Source of the DNA: Amorphus coralli DSM 19760
GTDB taxonomy: Bacteria > Pseudomonadota > Alphaproteobacteria > Rhizobiales > Amorphaceae
DNA: 64,000 bases
NCBI RefSeq assembly: GCF_000374525.1
Contig: NZ_KB894572.1
Span: forward strand, 434,001 to 498,000
Direction: 5' to 3'
Shown piece by piece: positions 27,565-36,606 of the stretch; the stretch's first letter is position 1; each line of letters starts with the position of its first letter. The notes beneath the pieces are model-generated. The model saw nothing but the letters and a program-made list of their open reading frames with translations, made no database searches and had not been told where the DNA came from. Both the position numbers and the translations under genes were made by a program.

Positions 27565-28674
27565 TCAGTCCAGGCAGTCGCTCAGGTTGGCGGCCAGGTC
27601 GGTGAGCAGCGCCGGGTAGAGTGCCGGGCCGGGCTCGATCTCCGTTCCGAGCGGATCGAGGGTGGCCTCGCGGGCGTCGGTCCCCTCGATCAGGGTCGTG
27701 ATCAGGGCCGGCGGGAACTGCGGCTCCGCGAACACGCATGCCGCGCCGAGCGACACGATCGTGTCACGGATCTCCTTCACCCGCGCCGGTCCCGGCTTGG
27801 AGGCATCGCTCAGCGACACGGCGCCGGCGGCCTCGATGTCGAAGCGGTTCTCGAAATAGTGGTAGGCGTCGTGGAAGACGATGAACGGCTTGCCGCGCAC
27901 GGGCTCCAGGGTGCCTGAGATCGTGTCGGTCAGGGCGTCGAGCTCGCCGGAAGCGTCGGCGGCATTGGCCCGGTAGGCGTCGGCGTTGTCAGGGTCGGCC
28001 TGGGCCAGGGTTTCGGCGATCGCCGTCAGCCAGACCTTTCCGTTCTCCGGGTCGAGCCAGGCGTGCGGGTCGACGCCGTGGTGGTCGTGACCGTGGGCGT
28101 CGGCGTGCTCGTCGTGGCCATGCCCCTCATGGTCATCGTGATCATGCCCCTCGTGATCGTCGTGAGCGGCGTGGTCTTCGTCCCCGTCATGATCATGCTC
28201 GGCGTGTTCGTGCGCGCCATCGCCGTGGTCGTCGTGGTCATGATCGTCGTGACCGGCCTCGTCGTGCCCGTGACCGTCATGCTCTTCGTCGCCGTGGTGG
28301 TGGGCCTCGAACGTCGCGCCTTCCCGAAACTCCAGATGCACCGTGCCCGGGGCCTCGAGAAGCTCGACAGCCTTGGCGTTGGTGCCCAGCGTCTCGATCG
28401 CACGGTCGAGCCAGGGGGTGAGCTCCGGTCCGACCCAGAAGACGACGTCGGCGTCCGACAACGCGGCGGCCTCGGAGGGGCGCATGGCGTAGCCGTGCGG
28501 CGAGGCACCCGGCGGCAGGATCAACGTCGGTTCGCCGACCCCTTGCATCACCCGCGCAACCAGCGAATGAACCGGCGGAATATCGGTCACCACGACCGGC
28601 TCGGCCAGGGCGGGTGTACCGGTCACGGTCACTGCCGCCGCCACCGCCAGGAAACGCGCCTTCGTTATCCTCAT
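27565..28674 (-). CDS. znuA: Zinc ABC transporter periplasmic binding protein ZnuA
   Basis: A 369-residue cluster A-I metal receptor with a signal peptide ending at ALA-EPVV. Metal ligands expected for ZnuA are visible: H60 in SPHGYAM, H204 in DPHAWLDPEN, and a further His in FHDAYHYFENRF. Residues about 125-199 form a very long His/Asp-rich loop (GHDEAGHDDHDHDDHG pattern) that is typical of zinc-specific members and probably gathers Zn. The chain closes with the conserved C-terminal half (GAACVFAEPQFPP). It is divergent from znuCB around a Zur-like box. Confidence 0.95.
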   Translation of the reverse strand: MRITKARFLAVAAAVTVTGTPALAEPVVVTDIPPVHSLVARVMQGVGEPTLILPPGASPHGYAMRPSEAAALSDADVVFWVGPELTPWLDRAIETLGTNAKAVELLEAPGTVHLEFREGATFEAHHHGDEEHDGHGHDEAGHDDHDHDDHGDGAHEHAEHDHDGDEDHAAHDDHEGHDHDDHEGHGHDEHADAHGHDHHGVDPHAWLDPENGKVWLTAIAETLAQADPDNADAYRANAADASGELDALTDTISGTLEPVRGKPFIVFHDAYHYFENRFDIEAAGAVSLSDASKPGPARVKEIRDTIVSLGAACVFAEPQFPPALITTLIEGTDAREATLDPLGTEIEPGPALYPALLTDLAANLSDCLD

Positions 28675-28727
28675 CCCCGAAACTCTCCTGTCGTAGCTGG
28701 TCGGAGGCTTGATCGCCTGCCGACGAA

Positions 28728-28744
28728 ATGTAACATTATAACAT
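28728..28744. promoter_or_regulatory. Zur-like operator between znuA and znuC
   Basis: ATGTAACATTATAACAT is a 17-nt imperfect palindrome (6 of 8 pairs) in the AT-rich centre of the divergent znuA / znuCB promoter region, 54 nt from the znuA ATG. It resembles the alphaproteobacterial Zur site (TGTTATAATATAACA-like), so zinc repression of both arms is expected. Confidence 0.65.
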
Positions 28745-28886
28745 ACCCTATGGCCCCGGCCGGCCGCGCTTGTCCAGCCCCTTCTTGCCGAATCCCCGAA
28801 TCGATCGCGTGGACCGCGCGACGGCGATGTGGGATCACGGGGACGCGGTGCGAACCCGGCGGGAGCCGGAATTCAGTGGAGCGGAC

Positions 28887-29624
28887 ATGGGCCTGATAGA
28901 GGCGTCGGGGGTCAGCGTGGACCTTGGCGGGCGACGGATCCTGCAGTCGGTCGACTTCTCGATCGAGCGTGGCGAGATCGTCACCGTTGTCGGGCCGAAC
29001 GGCTCGGGCAAGTCCACCTTCATTCGGTCGCTGATTGGAGCGATCGGACTGTCTGCGGGCAGCGTGCGGCGTGCGCCCGGGCTTGTGGTCGGCTACGTGC
29101 CCCAGCGCCTGTCGCTGGACGCGACGATGCCCCTTACGGTCGCGCGGTTCCTCAATCTGCCAGTTCTCCGCAACGCCCGCGAGGTGAAGACGATGTTGGA
29201 GCATGTGGGGGTCGGCGGGCTCGGAGGGCGGCAGATGAGCGCGCTGTCCGGCGGCCAGTTCCAGCGGGTGCTTCTCTCGCGCGCGCTTCTGTCGAAGCCC
29301 GACATCCTCATGCTCGACGAGCCCACCCAGAGCCTCGATCAGCCCGGCACCGCCGCCTTCTACCGGCTGATCGAAACCGTGCGCCAGGAAGTCGGCTGCG
29401 CGGTCCTGATGGTCAGTCACGACCTGCACGTGGTGATGAGCGCGTCGGACCGGGTGCTGTGCATCAACGGTCATGTCTGCTGCGAGGGTACGCCGACGGT
29501 CGTCTCCGCGGCGCCGGAATATAGAGCGCTGTTCGGCAGCGGAACGCAGGGCGCCTTTGCGCTCTACCAGCACGAGCACAATCACCATCATCCCGAGAGC
29601 GAGGGCACTGCCGTCGATGCTTGA
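28887..29624 (+). CDS. znuC: Zinc ABC transporter ATP-binding protein ZnuC
   Basis: A 245-residue ABC ATPase: Walker A GPNGSGKST near residue 35, signature LSGGQFQRVLLSRALL, Walker B ILMLDEPTQSLD, and H-loop VSHDLHVV. A His-rich C-terminus (HEHNHHHPES) supports a zinc system. ATG 28887 (MGLIEASG) is chosen because the preceding 39 codons lie in the Zur promoter region and are Arg/Asp-rich. It overlaps znuB by 8 nt. Confidence 0.94.
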   Translation: MGLIEASGVSVDLGGRRILQSVDFSIERGEIVTVVGPNGSGKSTFIRSLIGAIGLSAGSVRRAPGLVVGYVPQRLSLDATMPLTVARFLNLPVLRNAREVKTMLEHVGVGGLGGRQMSALSGGQFQRVLLSRALLSKPDILMLDEPTQSLDQPGTAAFYRLIETVRQEVGCAVLMVSHDLHVVMSASDRVLCINGHVCCEGTPTVVSAAPEYRALFGSGTQGAFALYQHEHNHHHPESEGTAVDA

Positions 29625-30417
29625 CGATTTTCTCGTGCGTGCCGGCCTCGCCGGTCTCGGCCTGGCGGTTGCAGCCGGTCCGCTTGGGTGTTTCGTCGTG
29701 TGGCGCCGGATGGCCTATTTCGGCGATGCCACCGCCCACGCCGCCATCCTCGGCGTCTCGCTGTCGCTGGCCTTCTCCGTGTCGGTCTTCGCCGGCGTGC
29801 TTCTCGTGACCACTGTGATGGCGTTCACCGTGTCCGGTTTGGCGGGGCGAACCTTCCACATGGACACGCTGCTCGGCGTGGCTGCCCACGGCGCCCTGGC
29901 CATCGGCTTGGTGGCGTTTGCGCTTACCGCGCGCAACGGGCTCGATCTGGAAGGCTACCTGTTCGGCGAAATTCTCGCCGTCGGCAAGCAGGACCTGGCC
30001 GTCATCTGGGCGGGGGCGCTGGCCGTGCTTGCTCTGATCGGCTGGCGCTGGCAGGCGCTGCTCACGGCCACGCTCGACCAGGATCTGGCCTTTGCCAGCG
30101 GTCTCAGGCCAAGGCGCGAGCAGCTGGTCCTGACCGTCGCCCTGGCGCTTCTGGTCGCGGTCGCCATCAAGGTGGTTGGCGCGCTTCTCATCACGGCCAT
30201 GCTCATCATCCCGGCCGCCGCGGCGCGACCCTTTTCGCGAACGCCGGAGGCGATGGCGATCATTGCCGCCTTTATCGGCGCGGCATCGGCGCTCGGGGGC
30301 CTCTATGCGTCTTTCGTCTGGGATACGCCCACCGGGCCGACTATCGTTGCCGCTGCGTTCGTGGCCTTCCTCCTGTCGGGGGTGGTCACCGTCGCCCGGG
30401 GCCGCCAGCTGACCTGA
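29617..30417 (+). CDS. znuB: Zinc ABC transporter permease ZnuB
   Basis: A 266-residue ABC-3 family permease with about eight TM helices, starting MLDDFLVRAGLAGLG. Conserved parts include RMAYFGDATAHAAILG, FGEILAV and KVVGALLITAMLIIPAAAARPFS. It completes the ZnuABC importer with ZnuA and ZnuC. The ATG lies inside the end of znuC, implying translational coupling. Confidence 0.95.
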   Translation: MLDDFLVRAGLAGLGLAVAAGPLGCFVVWRRMAYFGDATAHAAILGVSLSLAFSVSVFAGVLLVTTVMAFTVSGLAGRTFHMDTLLGVAAHGALAIGLVAFALTARNGLDLEGYLFGEILAVGKQDLAVIWAGALAVLALIGWRWQALLTATLDQDLAFASGLRPRREQLVLTVALALLVAVAIKVVGALLITAMLIIPAAAARPFSRTPEAMAIIAAFIGAASALGGLYASFVWDTPTGPTIVAAAFVAFLLSGVVTVARGRQLT

Positions 30418-30456
30418 CCGGCCGCCGGCCGTGCTCCAGGAAAGGCTGTCGCCCCC

Positions 30457-31404
30457 ATGACCCGGATCGCCATCCTCGACGACTACCAGCGCGTGGCGCT
30501 GGACATGGCCGACTGGTCGGTCCTGGGGGACGCGGAGATCACGGTCTTCGACCGCCCCATCGACGACGAAGACGCGGTTGCCGAGCTGCTGGCGCCCTTC
30601 GAGATCGTTGCCATCATGCGCGAGCGCACCCCGTTCCCGCGGTCGCTCTTCGAGCGGCTGCCGACCCTCAGGCTTCTCGTCACGACGGGCATGAAGAACG
30701 CCGCCGTCGACATGCCGGCAGCCCGCGACCACGGCGTCATGGTCTGCGGCACGGTATCGCCGGGCCATGCCACGGCGGAACTTGCCTTCCTGATGGTGTT
30801 GGCGCTGGCCCGCGGCCTGCCGGGCGAGATGCGGTCGATGGCCGAAGGCGGCTGGCAGCACGGGCTGGGGCGCGATCTGCGCGGCGCCCGGCTCGGTCTT
30901 CTGGGTCTTGGCCGGCTCGGCAGCGAAATGGCCCGCTTCGGCGTCACCTTCGGCATGGAGGTGGTGGCCTGGAGCCAGAATCTCACCGACGAGGCCGCCC
31001 GCGCCGCCGGCGCCACGCGTCTGGAGAAGGCGGAGGTCTTCGAGACGTCCGACTTCGTCAGCCTTCACCTGCGACTGTCCGACCGCACCCGGCATATCGC
31101 CGGCGGCGACGAGATCGCCCGCATGAAGCCGGATGCCAGCCTGATCAACACCTCGCGGGGTCCGCTCGTCGATCAGGACGCGCTGGTCGCGGCCCTGAGG
31201 GCGGGGCGCATCGGCGGCGCCGCGCTCGATGTCTACGACCGCGAGCCGCTGCCGGCCGACGATCCGCTCCGGTTCGTGCCGCGGCTGCTGCTCACGCCCC
31301 ACATCGGCTACGTGACCCGCGAGACCTATGCGGTCTTCTACGGGCAGACGGTGGAGGCCATCCGCGCCTGGCTCGACGGCGCGCCGATCCACGTCATCGG
31401 GTAG
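30457..31404 (+). CDS. D-2-hydroxyacid dehydrogenase family protein
   Basis: A 315-residue NAD-dependent dehydrogenase of the SerA/GyaR family. The Rossmann motif GLLGLGRLGSEMARFG starts near residue 147. Downstream are NTSRGPLVDQDALVAAL, the catalytic Glu in DVYDREPLPADDPL, and the catalytic His in LTPHIGYVT. The N-terminus (ILDDYQRVALDMADWS) is typical of a subgroup annotated as D-2-hydroxyacid dehydrogenases. The reduced 2-keto acid is unknown. It stands alone after znuB and converges on the next gene with a 4-nt gap. Confidence 0.9.
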   Translation: MTRIAILDDYQRVALDMADWSVLGDAEITVFDRPIDDEDAVAELLAPFEIVAIMRERTPFPRSLFERLPTLRLLVTTGMKNAAVDMPAARDHGVMVCGTVSPGHATAELAFLMVLALARGLPGEMRSMAEGGWQHGLGRDLRGARLGLLGLGRLGSEMARFGVTFGMEVVAWSQNLTDEAARAAGATRLEKAEVFETSDFVSLHLRLSDRTRHIAGGDEIARMKPDASLINTSRGPLVDQDALVAALRAGRIGGAALDVYDREPLPADDPLRFVPRLLLTPHIGYVTRETYAVFYGQTVEAIRAWLDGAPIHVIG

Positions 31405-31408
31405 GGCG

Positions 31409-32416
31409 CTACTCCGCGGCGTCGGGAATCGACAGCGCGCGCATGGCCTCCGATGCGATCTCGAAGGAGCGTCGCCGCTTGGCGTGGTCGTGGATCTGCC
31501 CGGCCAGGATCACCTCGTCCGGTGCGAGGCGCCCGACGAGCGCGCCGAGCTGTGCCTCGACGCTGTCGGGCCCGCCGACAGCGGTGCAGGACAGCGCCTC
31601 GCGCACCATGCCGATAACACGCGGATCGAGATGCGCCTCGACATCCTCCACCGGGCGGGGCAGGGGACCGGGCTTGCCGGTGCGCAGGTTGGCGAATGCC
31701 TGCTGCATGGACGACATCAGGTAGCGGCCTTCCGCATCGTCCTCGCCGGCGAACACGTTGATCGCCAGCATGAAGTAGGGGCGATCGAGCTGGCGGGAGG
31801 GCCGGAAGGTGCTGCGGTAGATCTCCACCGCCTGTTCCAGCGCCGCCGGCGCGAAGTGCGAGGCGAAGGCGTAGGGCAGGCCGAGATGCGCGGCGAGCTG
31901 GGCACCGAAGGTGCTGGAGCCCAGCATCCAGAGCGGCACATGGGTTCCGACGCCGGGAATGGCGCACACCGTCATCTCAGGGCTCGGATCGTCGAAATAG
32001 GCCATCAACTCCAGCACGTCCTGGGGGAACGTGTCGCCGCCGCCGAGATTGCGGCGCAGCGCCCGGGCGGTGGCCATGTCGGTGCCGGGGGCGCGGCCGA
32101 GGCCGAGGTCGATGCGGTTTGGAAACAGGGTCGCGAGCGTGCCGAACGCCTCCGCCACCATCAGCGGCGCGTGGTTGGGAAGCATGATTCCGCCGGAGCC
32201 GACGCGGATCGTCGACGTCGCTGCGGCGACCTGGCCGATGAGCACCGCCGTCGCGGCGCTGGCGATGCCCGCCATGTTGTGGTGCTCGGCAAGCCAGTAG
32301 CGGTTGTAGCCCAGGCCCTCGGCGTGCTGCGCCAGATCGAGGCTGTTGCGCAGGGAGTCGGCCGCGCTGCCGCCTTCGGGAATGGGCGACAGGTCGAGCA
32401 GGGAATAGGGGATCAT
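31409..32416 (-). CDS. Luciferase-like (LLM class) flavin-dependent oxidoreductase
   Basis: A 335-residue TIM-barrel flavoprotein of the bacterial luciferase superfamily. [10 protein letters not shown] at the N-terminus, [51 protein letters not shown] and [14 protein letters not shown] are typical of the MsnO8/YhbW-like subgroup. It would use FMNH2/F420-type cofactor; FMN is expected here. ATG 32416 (MIPYSLLDL) fits the family; the ORF to 32452 adds 12 Arg-rich residues. Substrate unknown. Confidence 0.87.
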   Translation of the reverse strand: MIPYSLLDLSPIPEGGSAADSLRNSLDLAQHAEGLGYNRYWLAEHHNMAGIASAATAVLIGQVAAATSTIRVGSGGIMLPNHAPLMVAEAFGTLATLFPNRIDLGLGRAPGTDMATARALRRNLGGGDTFPQDVLELMAYFDDPSPEMTVCAIPGVGTHVPLWMLGSSTFGAQLAAHLGLPYAFASHFAPAALEQAVEIYRSTFRPSRQLDRPYFMLAINVFAGEDDAEGRYLMSSMQQAFANLRTGKPGPLPRPVEDVEAHLDPRVIGMVREALSCTAVGGPDSVEAQLGALVGRLAPDEVILAGQIHDHAKRRRSFEIASEAMRALSIPDAAE

Positions 32417-32507
32417 CGAAGGCCTCACGCGTTGACGCAACCGCCCCTGCATTTGGGGTCTTCCGGCCGATGCGGAACCCCTCGCAGGCCTGTGGCGATT
32501 GATTTCC

Positions 32508-32521
32508 GGACCGTTCGGTCC
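32508..32521. promoter_or_regulatory. TetR operator copy 1
   Basis: GGACCG-TT-CGGTCC, a perfect 6-bp inverted repeat with 2-nt spacer, 13 nt upstream of the tetR ATG. The same half-site recurs at 33161-33174 before the ene-reductase gene. Confidence 0.65.
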
Positions 32522-32534
32522 ATATTGTCAACCC

Positions 32535-33122
32535 ATGAACACCAAACCGTCCCGCCACCGCCAGGGGCCCGGCCGCCCGCGCGCCTATGACGAGGCGGCG
32601 GCGCTGGACGCGGCCCTGCAGCTTTTCTGGACCCAGGGGTTCGAGGCCACCAGCCTCGACGAGCTCACGGCCGCGATGGGGCTGAGCCGGTCGAGCTTCT
32701 ATGCCGGCTTCGGCTCCAAGGAGAAGGTGCTGATTGCTGCGCTCTCCGCCTATTCCGAGCAGGCGCTGGCGGCGCTGGCAGAAATTGCGCACACCCCGGA
32801 CGGCGAGCCGGTGCCGGCCATGCTCGCGGCGCTCGCCGACCCGAATGGCGGGCCGCGTGGCTGCATGCTGGTCAACTGCATCACCGAAATGGCACCCCAC
32901 AACGACGAGGTGGCGGCGGTAGGCCGCCAGCACATCGAGCGCATCGAACACCTGTTCGCGGAAGCGCTTTCGCCCGCCGATCCGGATGCGGCAGCCGGTC
33001 GCGCCCGGGCACTCGCCGCCCTGGCCATCGGGACCGTGACGCTCAGGAAATCCGGGCTTTCGCCCGAGGCGATCTCCGCCGCGCTGTCGGAAGCCCAGAC
33101 GCTTTTCAACGCATCCCGGTGA
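32535..33122 (+). CDS. TetR-family regulator of the adjacent ene-reductase
   Basis: A 195-residue TetR protein. The helix-turn-helix is at residues about 29-55 (TSLDELTAAMGLSRSSFYAGFGSKE); the C-terminal part contains GPRGCMLVNCITEMAPHNDEV, a Cys-bearing segment seen in regulators linked to electrophile-responsive reductases. The ATG at 32535 follows operator copy 1; an upstream in-frame start at 32499 would lie across the operator. A second copy of the operator precedes the downstream old-yellow-enzyme gene, so autoregulation and control of that enzyme are likely. Confidence 0.9.
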   Translation: MNTKPSRHRQGPGRPRAYDEAAALDAALQLFWTQGFEATSLDELTAAMGLSRSSFYAGFGSKEKVLIAALSAYSEQALAALAEIAHTPDGEPVPAMLAALADPNGGPRGCMLVNCITEMAPHNDEVAAVGRQHIERIEHLFAEALSPADPDAAAGRARALAALAIGTVTLRKSGLSPEAISAALSEAQTLFNASR

Positions 33123-33160
33123 GATGACCCCTTCCGAAACGCACCGGCGTACCTATTTTT

Positions 33161-33174
33161 GGACTGAACAGTCC
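33161..33174. promoter_or_regulatory. TetR operator copy 2
   Basis: GGACTG-AA-CAGTCC, a perfect 6-bp inverted repeat with 2-nt spacer, 46 nt upstream of the ene-reductase ATG. The half-site GGACYG matches copy 1 at 32508-32521. Confidence 0.65.
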
Positions 33175-33219
33175 TGAATTGAGATTTCTCAGGACCGCCA
33201 TCGATTGGAGCCTGCTCCC

Positions 33220-34320
33220 ATGACCACCGCGAAGCTCTTTACGCCGTTGAAGGCCGGAGCCATCGACCTCAAGAACCGGATCGTGATGGCGCCGCTGACG
33301 CGCAACCGCGCCCGGGCCGAGGACGACGCGCCCTACGAGATCCACGTCGACTACTATTCCCAGCGCGCCGGTGCCGGTCTCATCGTCACCGAGGCAAGCC
33401 AGATCAGCCCCGAGGGCAAGGGCTATGCCTGGACGCCGGGCATCCACAGCGCGGCCCAGGTCGCCGGCTGGAAGGCGGTGACCGATGCCGTCCACGCCAG
33501 GGGCGGGCGCATCGTGCTGCAGCTCTGGCATGTCGGCCGGATCTCCCACACCAGCCTGCAGCCTGACGGCCAGGCGCCGGTCGCTCCCTCCGCGGTCTCG
33601 GCGGGTGCCAAGACGTTCGACGGCGAGCAGTTCGTGGAAACCTCGACGCCGCGGGCGCTCGAGCTTTCAGAGATTCCACGCGTCATTGAAGACTACCGCA
33701 AGGCAGCCCGCAACGCGCTGGAGGCCGGCTTCGACGGCGTCGAGGTCCATGCTGCCAACGGCTACCTGATCGACCAGTTCCTGCGTGACGGCGCCAACAA
33801 GCGCACGGACGAATACGGCGGTTCCGTCGAGAACCGTACGCGGCTGATGCGCGAAGTGGTCGAGGCGGTCGTCGATATCTGGGGCGCGGACCGGGTCGGC
33901 ATTCGCCTCAGCCCGTTCTCCGCAGCCAACAACATCAGCGATTCCGACCCGATGCCGCTCTTCGAGCATGCCGTCGACATCCTCAACGGCTTCGGGCTGG
34001 CCTACCTGCACATGATCGAGGGTCAGACCGGTGGGCCGCGCGAGCTGGAGGAGGGCCAGTCCATCGCGGCGCTCCGGGCCCGGTTCGATGGCGTCTACAT
34101 GGCCAACAACGGTTACGACCGGACCCTGGCCATCGACATGGTGGAGAGCGGCAAGGCCGATCTGGTCGCCTTCGGCCGGCCGTACATCGCCAATCCCGAC
34201 CTTGCAGAGCGGCTCAAGCAGGACGCCCCGCTCAACGAGCCGGACAGCAGCACCTTCTATGGCGGCGGCCGCGAGGGCTACACCGACTATCCGTTCCTGA
34301 ACGAGACCGAAGCCGCCTGA
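33220..34320 (+). CDS. Old yellow enzyme family alkene reductase (NemA-like)
   Basis: A 366-residue FMN ene-reductase, reducing activated C=C bonds or nitro compounds with NAD(P)H. Visible family features: NRIVMAPLTRNRA near the N-terminus, LQLWHVGRISH, the substrate-binding His and Asn in VHAANGYLIDQFLRDGANKRTDEYGGS, and the FMN phosphate site near VAFGRPYIANPDL. GGAG lies 10 nt before ATG 33220. The TetR gene upstream and its duplicated operator point to induction by electrophiles such as N-ethylmaleimide or glyoxals, by analogy with NemR-NemA. Confidence 0.94.
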   Translation: MTTAKLFTPLKAGAIDLKNRIVMAPLTRNRARAEDDAPYEIHVDYYSQRAGAGLIVTEASQISPEGKGYAWTPGIHSAAQVAGWKAVTDAVHARGGRIVLQLWHVGRISHTSLQPDGQAPVAPSAVSAGAKTFDGEQFVETSTPRALELSEIPRVIEDYRKAARNALEAGFDGVEVHAANGYLIDQFLRDGANKRTDEYGGSVENRTRLMREVVEAVVDIWGADRVGIRLSPFSAANNISDSDPMPLFEHAVDILNGFGLAYLHMIEGQTGGPRELEEGQSIAALRARFDGVYMANNGYDRTLAIDMVESGKADLVAFGRPYIANPDLAERLKQDAPLNEPDSSTFYGGGREGYTDYPFLNETEAA

Positions 34321-34641
34321 TCGGGCTTGCATCGATTCGGACCCCGTTTCCCCTCCCCCGGGGTCCGTTGACCGGGGCTCTTCTCTCCATTCCGGTCCCG
34401 GTCGCACTGGGCCGGCCGCGTCCCCCCCCGCGGCCGGCCTTTTGCGTGCGCGCACTGCGTGGATCTGCGAAGAACCGCGCAACACTGCGCAAAATCGCGC
34501 AGCCGCCGCCGCGCACCCGCCGCGCAGCCGCTCCGGTTCGTTTGCCGGCGAAAAAAGTGATCGCAAAGGGGGCTTTTCAGCGAACGCGCGAGGCGCGAGG
34601 GTAGCGCGCAGGGCGCCTTGGGCGGCTGCGAGTGGAGTTCG
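34321..34641. other. Non-coding gap between ene-reductase and GNAT genes
   Basis: About 320 nt without a gene. It contains a 7-bp inverted repeat (GGACCCC 34339-34345, GGGGTCC 34360-34366), the terminator at 34410-34443, then a C-rich tract and several spaced GCGCA motifs. I see no ORF with coding character. Confidence 0.7.
34410..34443 (+). terminator. Rho-independent terminator of the ene-reductase gene
   Basis: An 11-bp perfect stem (GGCCGGCCGCG / CGCGGCCGGCC) with an eight-base loop (T then seven C) is followed by TTTT. Confidence 0.85.
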
Positions 34642-35172
34642 ATGATCATACGCACGGCAACGCAGGCCGATCTCGACCAGGTTCTCGACGTGGAGAGCCG
34701 GGCGTTTGGCAGCGCGGTGGAGGCCGCGCTGGTGCGCGACCTTCTGACCGATCCAAGCGCGGCCCCGACCCTGTCGCTGATCGCCCTCGACGAGGCCGAA
34801 CCCATCGGCCATATCCTGTTCACCAAGGCCAGCATCGACGGGCAGGACAGGCCGGTCTCGTCGCTGCTGGCACCGCTCGCCATCGTTCCCGACCGCCAGC
34901 GCACGGGCGTCGGCCGCGCTCTCGTGGCGGAGGGGTTGGCGCGCCTTGCCACCGATGGCGTCTCGCTGGTCTTCGTGCTCGGCGATCCTGCCTATTACGG
35001 CCGCTTCGGCTTCTCGCCGGCAATCCCGGAAGGCCTCGATCCGCCGCACGAGCTTCCCGAGGCCTACAGGGACGCCTGGATGGTTCGCTCCACCTGTGAG
35101 TCCGCCCTGCGGGACGCCGCCGGCACGGTGCGCTGCGCCGACGCCATCATGCGCCCGGAATACTGGGCCTGA
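34642..35172 (+). CDS. GNAT family N-acetyltransferase (YhbS-like)
   Basis: A 176-residue GNAT protein starting MIIRTATQADLDQVLDVE. The acetyl-CoA-binding motif A is visible as LAPLAIVPDRQRTGVGRALVAEGL (Q/RxxGxG/A pattern), followed by VFVLGDPAYYGRFGFSPA, which is characteristic of the YhbS-like GNAT subgroup. GGAG lies 6 nt before ATG 34642. Substrate unknown. It converges with the PLP decarboxylase gene (9-nt gap). Confidence 0.9.
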   Translation: MIIRTATQADLDQVLDVESRAFGSAVEAALVRDLLTDPSAAPTLSLIALDEAEPIGHILFTKASIDGQDRPVSSLLAPLAIVPDRQRTGVGRALVAEGLARLATDGVSLVFVLGDPAYYGRFGFSPAIPEGLDPPHELPEAYRDAWMVRSTCESALRDAAGTVRCADAIMRPEYWA

Positions 35173-35181
35173 TCCCGATCC

Positions 35182-36606
35182 TCATTCGGCCGCGACCCGC
35201 CCCCGCACGGCGGTGAGGGCTTCTACGAACGCGGCAGCGCTGGCGTCGATGTCGTCCGGCGTGGTCGCCCACGAGCAGACGCTGAAGCGGATCACCGCGC
35301 GCTCGCGGAACCGCGCGCCGCCGACCCAGCACACGCCGGATGCCTGGATCCGCGTCAGCACCGCTTCCGTCTCCGCGTCGTCGGCGCAGGCCACCAGAAG
35401 TTGGTTGAAGGCAACGTCGTTGAGGATCGTGAAGCCCGCGTTCGCCAGCCGGTCGCGCATCCGGCAGGTGAGGGCGTGGAAGCCGTCCACCAGCTCGCCG
35501 AGACCGGAACGACCGAGATATTTCAGCGCCGCCCAGACATCGACGGCACGGGCCCGCCGCGACATCTCTGGCGTATAGAGCATGCCGTCGCGCCGCTCGC
35601 TGTAGAGGATGTAGGAGCCCGACGCCTGCATGGCGCCGGCCAGCGCCTCTCGGTCGCGGCACAGCACGATGCCGCTCTCGTAGGGCGCGTTGAGGGTCTT
35701 GTGGGCGTCGGCCGACCAGGAGGTGGCCAGCTCGGCCCCGTCCAACAGATGGCCCAACCGGTCGGACGCCGCCACCCAGAGTCCGAAGGCGCCGTCCACG
35801 TGCACCCAGGCGCCGGCCTCGCGCGCCCTGGCGCAGAGGGTGGCGAAATCGTCGAACGAACCGGAGTTGACGTTGCCGGCCTGCAGGATGAGGAGCGTGC
35901 GTTCGTCGAGTTCCGGTACCCTGTCAGCCAGGATGCGGCCCTGGTCGTCGCAGTCCACCCATTCGATCGACCGCTTGCCGAGCCCAAGCAGGGCGAGCCC
36001 CTTCAGGATGGTGCCGTGGATCTGGCGGCTGGTGACGATCCGGATACCTGGCGAACCGGCGAGCCCGTCCTCGTTGTCGTCCCAGCCCTGACGCGCGAGC
36101 AGCCGGTGGCGGGCGGCGGCCAGCGCGCAGAAGATCGCCATGGAGCTGCCGGACACGAACCCGGCCACGGTCTCGCTGGGCAGGCGGAACAGCGCGCGCA
36201 GCCAGCCCTCTGTCACCTCCTCGAGGGCGGCGGTGACCGGTGACAGCACGTGCAAGGCCGCATTCTGGTCCCAGGCGTCGGCAAGCTGCCGCGCGGCCTG
36301 GGCGGCCGGCACGACGCCTCCGACCACGAAGCCGAAATAGCGTCCGCCGAGATGGTTGACCGCGGCCGGGCCGCCGATGCGGTCGAGCCGGTCCACGATC
36401 GCTGCGCCGTCGCCGGGCGTTTCCGGCAGAGGCTCGCGAAAGCCGGTCAGCGCGGCGATGGCATGCGGCGACGGAAAGGGCGGCTTGTCCGCGCCGGCGG
36501 CGACATGGGACCGGGCCCGCGACACGGCGAGGTCGAACAGACGCGCGTCGCCAACCTCGTCCGCCATCCGTGCCCGGATGCCGCTCACCTTGCCGTCCGC
36601 CGTCAT
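35182..36606 (-). CDS. PLP-dependent decarboxylase (group II, aromatic amino acid type)
   Basis: A 474-residue fold-type I PLP enzyme. The cofactor Lys is in SADAHKTLN; the preceding HVDGAFGLW includes the Asp that pairs with the pyridine nitrogen; FVSGSSMAIFCALAAARH holds the phosphate. These match the DDC/GAD family (aromatic-L-amino-acid, tyrosine or 2,4-diaminobutyrate decarboxylases). NVNSGSFDD replaces the more common TNTGAFD. ATG 36606 has a GGGGAT site upstream; a GTG at 36609 would add one residue. It stands alone, so the substrate amino acid cannot be inferred. Confidence 0.87.
   Translation of the reverse strand: MTADGKVSGIRARMADEVGDARLFDLAVSRARSHVAAGADKPPFPSPHAIAALTGFREPLPETPGDGAAIVDRLDRIGGPAAVNHLGGRYFGFVVGGVVPAAQAARQLADAWDQNAALHVLSPVTAALEEVTEGWLRALFRLPSETVAGFVSGSSMAIFCALAAARHRLLARQGWDDNEDGLAGSPGIRIVTSRQIHGTILKGLALLGLGKRSIEWVDCDDQGRILADRVPELDERTLLILQAGNVNSGSFDDFATLCARAREAGAWVHVDGAFGLWVAASDRLGHLLDGAELATSWSADAHKTLNAPYESGIVLCRDREALAGAMQASGSYILYSERRDGMLYTPEMSRRARAVDVWAALKYLGRSGLGELVDGFHALTCRMRDRLANAGFTILNDVAFNQLLVACADDAETEAVLTRIQASGVCWVGGARFRERAVIRFSVCSWATTPDDIDASAAAFVEALTAVRGRVAAE

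Noticed and set aside
28060-28340. Tandem repeat or CRISPR-like periodicity
   Set aside because: It is the His/Asp-rich codon repetition within znuA, in frame, with no spacers.
29464-31392. 642-codon leftward ORF across znuB and the hydroxyacid dehydrogenase
   Set aside because: Shadow of well-supported rightward genes; no recognisable domain.
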